NCBI GenBank assembly: GCA_049999765.1
Contig: JBNGIQ010009361.1
Span: 203,723-237,333, forward strand
Direction: 5' to 3'
Length of the DNA: 33,611 nucleotides
From: Phaeoceros laevis
Taxonomy: Eukaryota; Anthocerotophyta; Anthocerotopsida; Notothyladales
Shown here piece by piece: positions 18,471 to 28,255 of this stretch; position 1 is the stretch's first letter, and every line of letters begins with the position of its first letter. The notes beneath the pieces are model-generated. The model made no database searches. It was given only the letters and a program-made list of their open reading frames with translations, and was not told the DNA's origin. Both the position numbers and the translations under genes were made by a program.

Positions 18471-21112
18471 TTATGCAGTGTGGGAGCATTGTGATGCGGA
18501 AAATGTGTTTGAAGGGCTAGTCCAGACGAATGTCGTTTCATGGACTGCAATGCTAGCAGTATACGGCAAGCATCCATGGCCAGGCACAAAAGGCTCTGCA
18601 GTTGTACGAAAAGATGAGGGAGGAAGGTGTGAGTCCAGACGGCCGGACTTTTGTGATTGTGCTCCAAGCCTGTGGCCTGCTTGCAGAGGAGAAAATGGGA
18701 TTGCTGTAGATCGACCATGTATGAAAGCAAAATCTCTACACATGGGAAAGGCACTACATGCTGCCACCACGAGGGGCTTTGAATTTGATGCTTTTCATTG
18801 GTAACACCCTCATTCCTATGTATTTTAAGTGCGGGAGCGTAATGGATGCTCAGAGGGTGTTCTAGGGGTTGCACCAGCAGGATGTTGTCTCGTGGAATGG
18901 GATGCGCCTGACATGTTGCCAGCAGGGCCTAGCAGACAAGGTGGTGCGGCTGTATGACAAAATGCTGCAGGATGGCATGAGTCCAAACATTCAGACGTTC
19001 ATGTGCTTGCTGCAAGCATATGCATGGTTGCAGAGAAGGAAGATGGTGCAGGTGTGGGCATGCAGGTTTAAAATCTCTAGAAAAGGTCAAGGTACTACAT
19101 GCCGAGGCGCAGAAGAGGGGCTATGATATAAATGTCTTCGTTGGTAGCACCCTCATGCGCACTTATGGGAAGTGTGAAAGCTTCATGGAAGCGCAGGATG
19201 TCTTTGATGGGTTACCTCAACGGGATGTTGTGTCATGGAATGCAATGCTTGCAGTATGTGCCCAGTGTGGCCAAGCAGAAATGGCCTTGCAGCGCAGACA
19301 GTGTTGGTTCAAACGGTCGTACATTTGCTAGTGTTCTTCAAGCATGCGGCATGCTTGCTGAGAGGGAAAAGAAGGTTGTGGATAAGCAAATAGTGAACAT
19401 GAAGGTGTTGGAACAAGGGAAGGCAATACACAGTGAGGTTCAGAAAAAGGGGTATGAATCAGATGTTTTTGTTGGCAACTCTATTGTCAGTATGTATGGC
19501 AAGTGCGGCAGCATTGTGGACGCAAAGTATGTATTTGATAGGCTTCCACATCGAAGTGTGGTGGCATGGACTACCATGCTTGCAGCACATTTGCAGCAGG
19601 GGAAAGCAGAAAAGGCTATGGAGCTCTATGAACAAATGCAGGAGGAAGGTGTAAGTCCAAACAATCGGACCTTAGTGAGTGCACTTGAGGCACGTGGCAA
19701 GGTTGCAGAGAGAGAAGAATTTTGTGGATGGGCAATTGACCAAAGCGAAGGTTTTAGAGAGGGGAAAGATGATACACACTGATGCTCAGATGAAGGGCTA
19801 TGATGCAGATGTCTTTGTTGGCAGTACCGTCATTTGCATGTATGGGAAGTGTTGCAGCCTTGTGGATGCTCAGGATGTGTTTGACAGGTTGTTACAGCGT
19901 GATGTGGTTTCGTGGAACGTCATGATTGCTGCATACGCACAGCAGGCGCAAGCGGACAAGGCATTACAGATGTACACACAAATGCAACAAGCAGGCATGA
20001 AACAAAATGACCAGACTTTTGTGAGTGTACTTCAGGCATGTGGCATGCTTGCAGAGAAAGCAGAACAAGTGGTGGATGGGCCATCATGTGAAGGAAAGTT
20101 CCTGGATTGGGGAAAGGCGGTACATGCTGATGTAGAGAAGAGTGGCTATCATTCAGATGTATTTGTAGGTAACACCCTCATTAGTATGTACGGTAAGTGT
20201 GGGAGCATTGCAGATGCGAAAAGTGTGTTTGACAGGTTATTGCAGCGTAACGTAGTGACATGGAATGCGATGATTACAAGCTATGTGGAGAATGGCCAAG
20301 AAGGGAAGGCTTTGGAGCTTTACAAACAGATGAAGAGGAAGGTGTTAGTTGGGATGCGAGGACCTCTGTAAGTGCGCTCCAAGCATGTAGTGTGCTCGCA
20401 GAGAAGGAATATGTTGAGGATGCGACATCAGTGAAAATTGAGTCTCTCAGACTGGGTAGAGTGTTACATGCTGATGCACAGAAAAAGGGGTTTGCTTCTG
20501 ACGTTTTTGTTTGTAATACCCTCATCAGTATGTACGGAAAGCGCAGGAGCATTTTAGATGCACAGCGTGTGTTTGACAGTTTGTCACGCCGAGGTTTAGT
20601 GTCGTGGAATGTGATTCTGGCAGCATTCGTAGAGCAGGGTCATGCAGAAAAGGCTTTGCAGCTGTACAAACAACTGCAGGATAAAGGTGTGGATCCTAGT
20701 TTGCACACGTTTTTTAGCACACTCCAAGCATGTGGTGTGCTTGCGGAGGAGGAAAGTGTTATCAACGGAAGTGCTGCTAGATCAAAGTTTTTCGAGATGG
20801 CTAAGGCAATCCATGCTGATGCTCGGAAAAAGGGTTACCATTTAGATGTTTTTTGTCGGCAGCACCCTCATAAGTATGTACAGAAGGTGTGGGAGCATTG
20901 CGGATGCACAGAAGGCTTTTGATGAGGTATCACAACACAGCGTGGTGTCATGGACCGCAATACTCGTGGCTTATGCCCAGCAAGACCAAGGGGACAAAGT
21001 CCTGGAATTGTACCGACAAATGCAAAATGAGGGCGTCAGTCTGGATGACATCGCCATGGGTGTCAGTCTGGATGACATCGCCATGGGTGTCAGTCTGGAT
21101 GACATTGCAATG
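18471..21112 (+). pseudogene. Decayed PLS-class PPR gene, paralogue of the gene at 7096
   Basis: PPR modules of the same subfamily as the intact gene occur in the same orientation but hop among all three frames. Recognisable pieces include ENVFEGLVQTNVVSWTAML (18500s), MREEGVSPDGRTFVIVLQAC (18610s), GNTLIPMYFKCGSVMDAQRV (18800s), VFVGSTLMRTYGKC (19140s), YESDVFVGNSIVSMYGKCGS (19450s), DADVFVGSTVICMYGKC (19800s), SDVFVGNTLISMYGKCGSIA (20150s), SDVFVCNTLISMYGKRRSIL (20500s) and RRCGSIADAQKAFDEVSQHS (20890s). Frame changes occur near 18496, 18590, 18700, 18795, 19060, 19305, 19720, 20335 and 20855, plus an in-frame TAG at 18863-18865 where VF(D/E)GL is expected. The one near 20855 is an extra T in a T run; several others are not in homopolymers. 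The modules carry the same motif insertion as the intact gene (LAEREKKVVDKQ, LAEKAEQVVDGP). There is no N-terminal targeting region and no E domain. Left and right ends are abrupt. Confidence 0.88.
21032..21112 (+). repeat. 27-bp tandem repeat, three copies, at the end of the PPR pseudogene
   Basis: Units 21032-21058, 21059-21085 and 21086-21112 each encode GVSLDDIAM; the third differs at two or three positions and is followed by a partial GATGACATCGCA. The expansion starts within the motif that normally reads EEGVSPDDRTF, so it arose inside PPR sequence. Because 27 is a multiple of three the frame is kept. Confidence 0.95.
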
Positions 21113-22147
21113 GATGACATCGCAAGTTTCAGTGACCAGCCCATGAACAAAAGAGTGCTATTTAGATGCTCCAGCAGGTACTGGAGTCTACCTTACCCCT
21201 CCAAAGATTTAAAGCGAGACCAGAGAGGCCTCCAGCTCTTGCTAGCTTTCGGCCCAGCTACTCTTTGCAGCGAGGTGATTATTCCAATGGTTCTTCGCCA
21301 TTTCTTTGGACAACCGTACGAGGCAGATAATGGAAAGCATAATCCTACCCTCGCACAGACGTTGTCATGCAAGGCATCAGGTGAGCAAATAATGGGAAGT
21401 GAAGTTTACCAACTCCAAGCTTTCTACCAAGCCACACACGCGTGGCCGCCAGTGCTCAAGGAAGAGGCTCCTTCCTCGTTCAAAAACATTGCCCTTTCAT
21501 AATTTTCTCTTGTAATCTGTCAGTTTGGAGTCTGGACACTGATGTTCACACCAGCATCTGATGGCAAAGTGAGATGCTGGTGTAGTGAGTGAGATGTTGG
21601 AACCTGAGAGGAGTGTCATCGGAATGGACACACTTAGTGGAATTGAAACGGGAAATTTATCGGAATGCAATGTACAGGCTTACAAGCCCTGACAACAGAC
21701 CAGGGTGCCTGCACCTCACAACAGATGGATCGGATGGCCCCCTGCAAAAAAACATTTTTGTTTGTTGCTTCCTATTGATATCAGAAACGACCGGTTCCAG
21801 CTCATATGACTTTCACATGCTGGTACCGATTCTGGTAAGCCACTGAGCCCAGGACCTCAGCAGCCATTTGCCTCTCCTTTCTTGTCCTGGACCTTCCCCA
21901 ATGGCTGCACTGCACGGCTGACCGCCACTACTCGACCTACGCCCGCTTCAGTTGCGCCTGATGAGGGCCTGCGATCCACGCTGGTGTAGTGGGATCAATT
22001 TGAAATGATCATCCTGCAACACCCCGCCCGTTGCATGTCCTTCAGCTCTGTATCGAATTGCGTTAACAGGCTTCAGCTTCAGAGATCTGGGTATGCTGGA
22101 ACGCTCGAGGTTGTCGTTCCCTCAGGTCGAGGCACCAGTGAGAAGAG
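21113..22147. other. Non-PPR tail and upstream region of the galactosyltransferase gene
   Basis: The PPR pseudogene frame continues to a stop at 21500-21502, but after 21125 it has no PPR character and no family I recognise. The rest (21503-22147) holds a perfect inverted repeat at 21548-21583 and presumably the promoter and 5' untranslated region of the gene starting at 22148. A second GCTGGTGTAGTG, as in the inverted repeat, occurs near 21980. Confidence 0.4.
21548..21583. repeat. Perfect 12-bp inverted repeat with 12-nt loop
   Basis: ACACCAGCATCT at 21548-21559 is the exact reverse complement of AGATGCTGGTGT at 21572-21583. The structure lies just after the end of PPR-derived sequence. 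It could be a transcript hairpin or the remains of a small inverted-repeat element; no flanking target duplication was identified. Confidence 0.8.
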
Positions 22148-25100
22148 ATGATCCAGCAAAAGTGGGCAGCCTGGTTCGAGGGCTGTCAGATCGTGCTGGC
22201 AGTTTTGGTTCTTCAAATTGTTCCGACTCGCATCCCTTGTTGCCAGGGAAGGCTTCTGCCAGCTGACTACAATAGCACCACCGGGTTCCCCTTGGTTCCT
22301 TCCCCTGAGAAGCCATGGAGAATGCACACTTTGTTTTCCGTCGAGTGCCAGAACTACTTCGACTGGCAGACCGTGGGCCTCATGCACAGTCTAAGAAAGA
22401 GTGGGCATCCTGGACCCGTGACGCGCCTGCTCAGCTGCACCGACGAAGCACTTGCAACCTACAAGGGCATGGATCTGGCACCAACTCTTGTTGTCCCCTC
22501 CATGAGTTTAGATCCTGTCACTAAGGACTGGTAAGATCTGGCGCAACTTATCGCCTTCATCGTGCTATCTTTGACCTTGTTGAATGGAGCGAAGTACTGA
22601 CATTTCTTGTCCTGACACAGGTACCCAGCAATCAACAAGCCAGCTGGAGTTGTACACTGGCTGAATCACAGCCAAGACGCCCAGAATGTGGATTGGGTCC
22701 TCATTCTGGATGCTGATATGGTCGTTAGAAAACCTATTCTCCCCTGGGAAGTTCAAGCTGAAATTGGGAGACCTGCTTCGGCTTCTTACGCGTGGGTACT
22801 TTCACCATTTCCAGGGCTCCTGCCTATAGCACCATGCAGCTATACATCACAGCCAATTAAACATGGGTTTGTTCGGAAAATGCAGGTACCTAATCGGGTG
22901 TGATAACGAGCTCGCAAAGCTACATACTAAGAATCCGGAGTACTGTGACAAAGTTGGTGGATTTATTCTAATGCATATCAGTGACTTGCGAGCAATGGCC
23001 CCTCTTTGGTTGTCCAAAACTCAAGAAGTGCGGGCTGATAAAGCTCACTGGCTTACAAACATAACTGGGGATATTTATGGACACGGGTGGATCAGCGAGA
23101 TGTATGGCTATTCCTTCGGTGCCGCAGAGGTATGTCTGCTTCCTCCTTAGTTATTCTCAGTAAAGTGCAGTTTGCAAAGCCCTTGATTTTGACTTCATCC
23201 GTGTGCAACTGCAGGCCTAATGTGCAACTTTCAGATCTTAAACAATTCTGTTTCTAACACACCATGTCATCAGGTCGGTCTCCGGCACAAGATCAACGAT
23301 ACTCTGATGATATATCCTGGTTATATTCCATTGGATGGAGTGGAACCTCAGCTGATGCACTATGGCCTTCAATTTGATGTTGGAGGATGGAACTTCAGCA
23401 AACAGGAATACCATGATGACGATATTGTCTACAAGTGCAACCGGCTATTTAATCCCCCAGCCTTCCCAGACGAGGTTAGAGTTGTGGAACTTCTCTCATC
23501 TGAATTCAGTTCTGCATTGAAACGGACTGGGCTGATTTCAGATGGGTAATAACACTATATGTGTACACAGGTGGAAGCCTTGGAGCCTGATTTTAGAAAA
23601 CGTCGTGCCTTGTTGCTCAGCATCGAGTGTGTCAACACAATAAACGAAGGGTTGTTGCTGCACCATGAACGGTCTGCTTGCCAAAAACCTAGAGCGTCTC
23701 GCTACCTAACCTTTCTGGAAGAGAACATAGCACAGGCCGTTATCAGTGCTAGGAGAAAATCTGGGAAGGAGTTGGGCAAAGGTCAGGCTGCATCGGAACT
23801 TGATGCTGTACAAAACCTTTCAACATCATCTGACAGGGTCACAGATCCAGGGACACAGGAACTGCTGCAAACATCGGCTCCTCTTAAAACCCAGCTTGAG
23901 CCAAGAGAGGATGGGCCCTCAAATCTAGACTTGCTACACAAAAAGAAGTCGGATAGTACTGGGCCAACGCATCCTAAGATCCACACACTCTTTTCAGTAG
24001 AGTGCTCAAGTTACTTCGATTGGCAAACTGTGGGATTAATGCACAGCTTCCGTTTGAGTGGGCAACCAGGACAAATTACACGACTCCTTAGTTGTACGGA
24101 TGACCAACTCAAGACATACCAAGGTCTTGACTTAGCTCCCACACATGTTGTGCCATCCATGAGCAGACACCCCCTTACAGGAGACTGGTAAGCTTTTGTT
24201 TCTTGAGTGATTTCAGTTGCCTTTAGGATCCTCTCATTGATTCAATGGTTTCCATGGTTTTGACTTCTGCCTGAGTATCGTTGTGTCACATGCTAGCATT
24301 GATTCTATCTTGATAGCCATACTTATGGTTTTGTCTCTGGTGCAGGTACCCAGCAATAAACAAGCCTGCAGCTGTAGTACATTGGCTGCACCATGTGAAG
24401 ACAGATGCAGAGTACATCGTTATTCTGGATGCTGACATGATCCTTCGGGGTCCAATAACCCCATGGGAATATGGTGCTAAGCGTGGATATGTTGTCTCAG
24501 CCCCTTATGAGTAAAGTCCCCAACCTAGGACTTTTGGAAAGTCTTGGGTCACTCTTGTTTGATTCAAAAAGATGTAACTGTGGGTTGCTTGCTGCTGCTG
24601 TGGCTCCAGGTACCTCATTGGTTGTGACAATATACTGGCCAAGCTGCACACAAAAAATCCTGCAGGATGTCAAAAAGTGGGTGGAGTTATTGTAATGCAT
24701 GTGGAGGATCTCAGACAATTTGCTCCACTTTGGCTTCACAAGACCGAAGAAGTCCGAGCTGACAAGGCACACTGGAACACAAGTATTACAGGAGATATCT
24801 ATGAAAAGGGCTGGATCAGCGAAATGTACGGATATGTCTTTGGTGCGGCGGAGGTGAGATGTCTGTAGTATTTTGAATTGCTGTAAGGTTCAGTTGCCCT
24901 TGATGCTCTGTAGTGATTGTTCCACTTTATGCTTCTCTGTTACTTGGCAGCTCGGTTTGAAGCATATCGTTCGGACGGACATCATGCTGTATCCTGGATA
25001 TATCCCGGCAACTGCTGAGGAGCCCCGGGTTCTGCACTATGGGCTCGAGTGGAATGTTAGCGATTGGTCATTTGACAAGGCAGACTGGCGTGAGAAGGAT

Positions 25101-25781
25101 ATGGTGAACGAGTGTTGGCAGTTCTTCCCAGAGCCACCCGATGTTTCTACATTAGATCTAAGTAAAACAGATGCAGATTCATATAGGAGGGACATCATAG
25201 GAATCGAATGTATCAAAACACTCAATGAAGCACTGTACTTCCACCACTTGAAGCAGGGTTGCCCTGAGGAGACAGGTAACCAGGCTCGTGAGGAAGACCA
25301 TGTTGTCGAGGAAGTGGCATATGAGGAAGATGGAGCAGCAGTTGAACAAGGTGAACTTAACACTCAAGGAGACAGAGAGGAAATGAGCAGAAACGGAAAA
25401 GAAGGTGACTCTACTGTTGGCAGGGTCAGCGGTGATGAAAGTGATGACAACAGGGGAACAGGGAACGACCTAGACCTGGAAGGCAGATCCGAGAATAGCT
25501 CATTTGAGGAAAGGGCCAGGTCTTTGAACGAGTCCAAAACGGTACATGTGGTAATCAGTCCTCGATATTGGAAGGTGGCACTGTGGACTCTGTTGGTCAG
25601 CTGTTTCCTTCTGGTTGTGTCCTCTGTGTCTCGACGTCAATCCCCTGCACTGAATTCACAGCAACGCGGCCAGCGAAGCAGGCAAGTGAAGACCAGGATG
25701 GATGGAGATTCCTCAACCGCCAGTGCCCTTCCCCTCAGCTTACAGCCGAGCTTTGATTCTCCTGAAAAAGAGGTCCCTTGA
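22148..25781 (+). CDS. SERGT1: Peptidyl-serine alpha-galactosyltransferase (SERGT1/SGT1 type), 8 exons
   Basis: Adds alpha-galactose to serine in Ser-Hyp repeats of extensin-type cell-wall glycoproteins, in the ER/Golgi. Exons 22148-22530, 22621-22791, 22886-23129, 23274-23474, 23571-24187, 24346-24510, 24610-24853 and 24951-25781 give 951 residues. A hydrophobic N-terminal segment (VLAVLVLQIV) may be a signal peptide. There are two tandem catalytic halves, each with HTLFSVEC..YFDWQTVGLM, a W-YPAINKP junction, a DxD motif (LILDADMVV; ILDADMILR), YLIGCDN.LAKLHTKNP, KTQEVRADKAHW / KTEEVRADKAHW, GDIY..GWISEMYGY.FGAAE and Y-PGYIP. After an acidic, Glu/Asp-rich linker a single membrane segment follows (VALWTLLVSCFLLVVSSV) with a basic tail, the C-terminal anchor expected for this family. 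Splice positions match between the halves. Start ATG 22148 is the first in frame. It is longer than the ~800 residues of the Arabidopsis protein, mostly through linkers. Confidence 0.93.
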
Positions 25782-26183
25782 CTGGATTTGAGATACCTAA
25801 GCTTCCAGCTGCAATCTAGGAGATGATGCGTACATGTTTCTTGTTGTGCAGTGGAGGCTGCTAGGTTGTTCAAGTTGTGTCTGCTCATCAGTTTTGTTTG
25901 TTACGAAGCTTGTCAGGTGTTGTTATTTATCATGAAATAGCATATGTCCAACTAATAGTTACCGAGAAGTTTTTTTCGGGAGCGGATTCAGGACGTTTCG
26001 CCCGTTTTTCTAGCGCATCTTATTTTAGCGCTTCCCGTCATGTGAAAGCGGCCTTCTTCCAGTCGTAACTTACTTCCTGAACTCCATCCAATAATAAGCA
26101 GCACAAGGGGCCGACTTGGGTGGCACCTGTTCCTGACAGCTAGCAAGGAAGCTACGATGCGCTCGAGTGGCAGACCTTGTACT

Positions 26184-26233
26184 ATTGTGTCTTGGAGACT
26201 CTTGCCTTGGATGTGGATGCACCAGCCGCTGAT
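26184..26233 (+). repeat. 50-bp scrap of the downstream LRR gene
   Basis: Bases 26184-26233 match about 27804-27853 with two mismatches, sharing CCTTGGATGTGGATGCACCA and the flanking GTGTCTTGGAG and GCCGCTGATG. In the LRR gene this encodes CVLEALTLDVDAPAADA. It is therefore a small displaced duplicate about 1.6 kb upstream of its source. Confidence 0.85.
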
Positions 26234-26323
26234 GGCCCTGGAGTTCACCATATTAAAACCACTCTCAATGGTGAGAGGAAACGCCTGTCGAAGTTTGCTT
26301 CAGTAAAACCACTCTGATGAGGC

Positions 26324-26347
26324 TAGACTAGTAGACTAGTAGACTAG
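26324..26347. repeat. Three tandem copies of TAGACTAG
   Basis: An 8-bp unit repeated three times exactly (26324-26331, 26332-26339, 26340-26347). Likely a simple repeat. Confidence 0.9.
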
Positions 26348-26498
26348 ACGTCCGTGAGTCCCATGACGGTCCGTCTATTCCCGCATTCCCGTGTTGACCT
26401 GACGACCTATTATATAATATGTACTTTTATGAATCCTGGATGCAAAGTGGGTGGACGGGGCGCCATAACCAAGCAATCACTTGGCCCCATCAGACACG

Positions 26499-26526
26499 CT
26501 TGTGTGGTCGGGCATGACCACACAAG
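26499..26526. repeat. Perfect 11-bp inverted repeat with 6-nt loop
   Basis: CTTGTGTGGTC (26499-26509) pairs exactly with GACCACACAAG (26516-26526) around GGGCAT. This is a compact potential hairpin, or a palindromic protein site, 146 bp upstream of the first ATG of the LRR-Roc remnant. It is not followed by a T run, and its role is unknown. Confidence 0.8.
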
Positions 26527-27203
26527 AGTAGGTAGAGCCTAAGCTAGCAGTCCTCAGATTCGTGAGCTCCCGTTGCTCCCGCAGCCTTGCGTTTGCTGCA
26601 TCATTGAGGAAGTCGTGTGTTTGCTATCCAAGGAAGCGCGGTTGCCAGCAGACTCGTCATCCATCATCGCCATGGGTATCGCCATGTGTATCAAGCGCAG
26701 GGGGCCTAGGAGCAGCTGTACTGGCTATAGCAGCACTAGTAGTAGTACCTCTACCTCTAGTACTAGTCTCTCCACAACGCAGATCAAGGAGATCGCATCC
26801 CAGCTCTCTCATCACCCCCAAATACACAACTTCTTCAGCAATCACGTCCAGGAGGAGGCTCGGGAGCGCACTTCTGACAGTGTGTCCTTGTTGCGATGTG
26901 ACGAGTACTCTCTGAAGGAGCTTGGAGAGGTGGTGGCGGCTGCACATGAAGAAGCGCTAGCGCAAGGATGCAGGGAAGCAGTGGCTCTGGCACTGTGCGC
27001 TACCGTGTGGCAACCGTTTCACTGCACTTAAGGTTGACGTACCGCGGAATTCCGGCTCGGCACCGTTTCTTGCCCTCCTGGCCGACCCCAACACCTGCGT
27101 GTTGGAGGCGCTAACATTTCCCGGCGGTGAGGGGATCAGGACATATAGCGGTGGGGACTGGTTCAGGAGAAAAGCGGAGTGGTCACTGCTGGCCCACCTC
27201 ATC

Positions 27204-27727
27204 CTTCACAACACCACGCTCAAGTCACTGCTACTTGCCTCAGTTCTGGAGAAACTGAGAGAAAGGTGGCATTGCTTTGGCGGACTCAATCCGGAACAAC
27301 CGAGGCCTCCAGGAGTTGTGGATTTATGACACGGATGCTTTTGGCAAGGAAGGCGGAGGATTGGCTCTGGCCGCCATAGTCCGCCATAACTCCACCCTCC
27401 GTCTACTTCATCTGTACAATGTAACACTCTGCTCCCGAGGTACGGAAGCCTTGGCCGAGGCACTCCTTCACAACACCACGCTCAAGTCACTGCGCATGCA
27501 ACTTGAGGGAAAAATGAGAGAAGAAGGTGGCATTGCTTTGGCGGACTCAATCCGGAGCAACCGAGGCCTCGAGGAGTTGTGGTTTCAGGACACGGAAGCT
27601 TTTGGCAAGGAAGGCGGAGGATTAGCTCTGGCCGCCATGGTCCGCCATAACTCCACCCTGCGCAAACTCGGGCTGGCCAGTGTACCACTCTGCTCCCCAG
27701 GTATGGAAGCCTTGGCCCAGGCACTCG
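27204..27727 (+). repeat. Two tandem ~262/264-bp LRR units
   Basis: CTTCACAACACCACGCTCAA begins at 27204 and again at 27466, a period of 262 bp. The following ~260 bp are near-identical, including CAAGGAAGGCGGAGGATT and CCGCCATAACTCCACCCT. The expected in-frame unit is 264 bp (88 codons, three LRRs). Unit 1 lacks two bases relative to unit 2 near 27265 (GAGAGAAAGGTGG versus GAGAGAAGAAGGTGG), which accounts for the frame break. Confidence 0.85.
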
Positions 27728-27908
27728 GGGCCAACCGGGGCTTAAGAGAGCTCTTTATTATTGCTGGAAGCGCCTTTGGGAGTGCTATTGCCGGACTTCC
27801 TGATTGTGTCTTGGAGGCTCTTACCTTGGATGTGGATGCACCAGCCGCTGATGCAATGATCAAGTTGCTCACTACCAGCAAGCCTGGCCATGGTGGTGTC
27901 AGCACTGC

Positions 27909-27942
27909 CTCATCTGCCAAATATCCTCATCTGCCAATATTT
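27909..27942 (+). repeat. 17-bp imperfect tandem duplication that shifts the LRR frame
   Basis: CTCATCTGCCAAATATC (27909-27925) is followed by CTCATCTGCCAATATTT (27926-27942). Upstream the frame reads LLTTSKPGHGG; downstream the LRR frame reads HSLQKLALYVNPVDDGNMN. The two frames differ by exactly the shift that a 17-base insertion gives. Confidence 0.8.
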
Positions 27943-28199
27943 GCCACAGCCTCCAAAAGCTGGCTTTGTATGTAAATCCCGTCGATGACGGGAACATGAA
28001 TGGGATGGATGCCTCTGCGGCTGCGGATATGATTCGGTCCAATCAAAAGTTGGTCAGCTTCACTCTCCAATATGCAACCTACTCCAGCCTTGAGTGGGCC
28101 GACACCATCATACCAGCACTGGAGAGTAACTCCACACTCAAAAAGCTTAATTTCGAGCGCTGCAAGGGTGTGGACGCGGAGCTGGCTTGCAATGCCCTC

Positions 28200-28255
28200 A
28201 GTATGCTGTCCAACAACACTACACTCCAGTATGCTGTCCAACAACACTACACTCC
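28200..28255 (+). repeat. 28-bp perfect tandem duplication that shifts the LRR frame
   Basis: AGTATGCTGTCCAACAACAC and the following TACACTCC occur at 28200-28227 and again, identically, at 28228-28255. The frame ALSMLSNNTTLQ continues as SIKLEYTPLSEAGKAHAVYE only after the second copy, in the frame shifted by one. This separates the LRR region from the Roc P-loop. The perfect identity suggests a very recent event or an assembly artefact. Confidence 0.93.

Larger units (their letters stand above)
25782..26671. other. Intergenic region with LRR-gene scrap, short repeats and a hairpin
   Basis: No gene is recognised between the galactosyltransferase stop and the first ATG of the LRR-Roc remnant. 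The segment includes a 50-bp scrap of the LRR gene (26184-26233), three 8-bp repeats (26324-26347), a hairpin (26499-26526), and paired TAAAACCACTCT motifs near 26255 and 26304. It looks like a patchwork of duplicated pieces. Confidence 0.5.
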
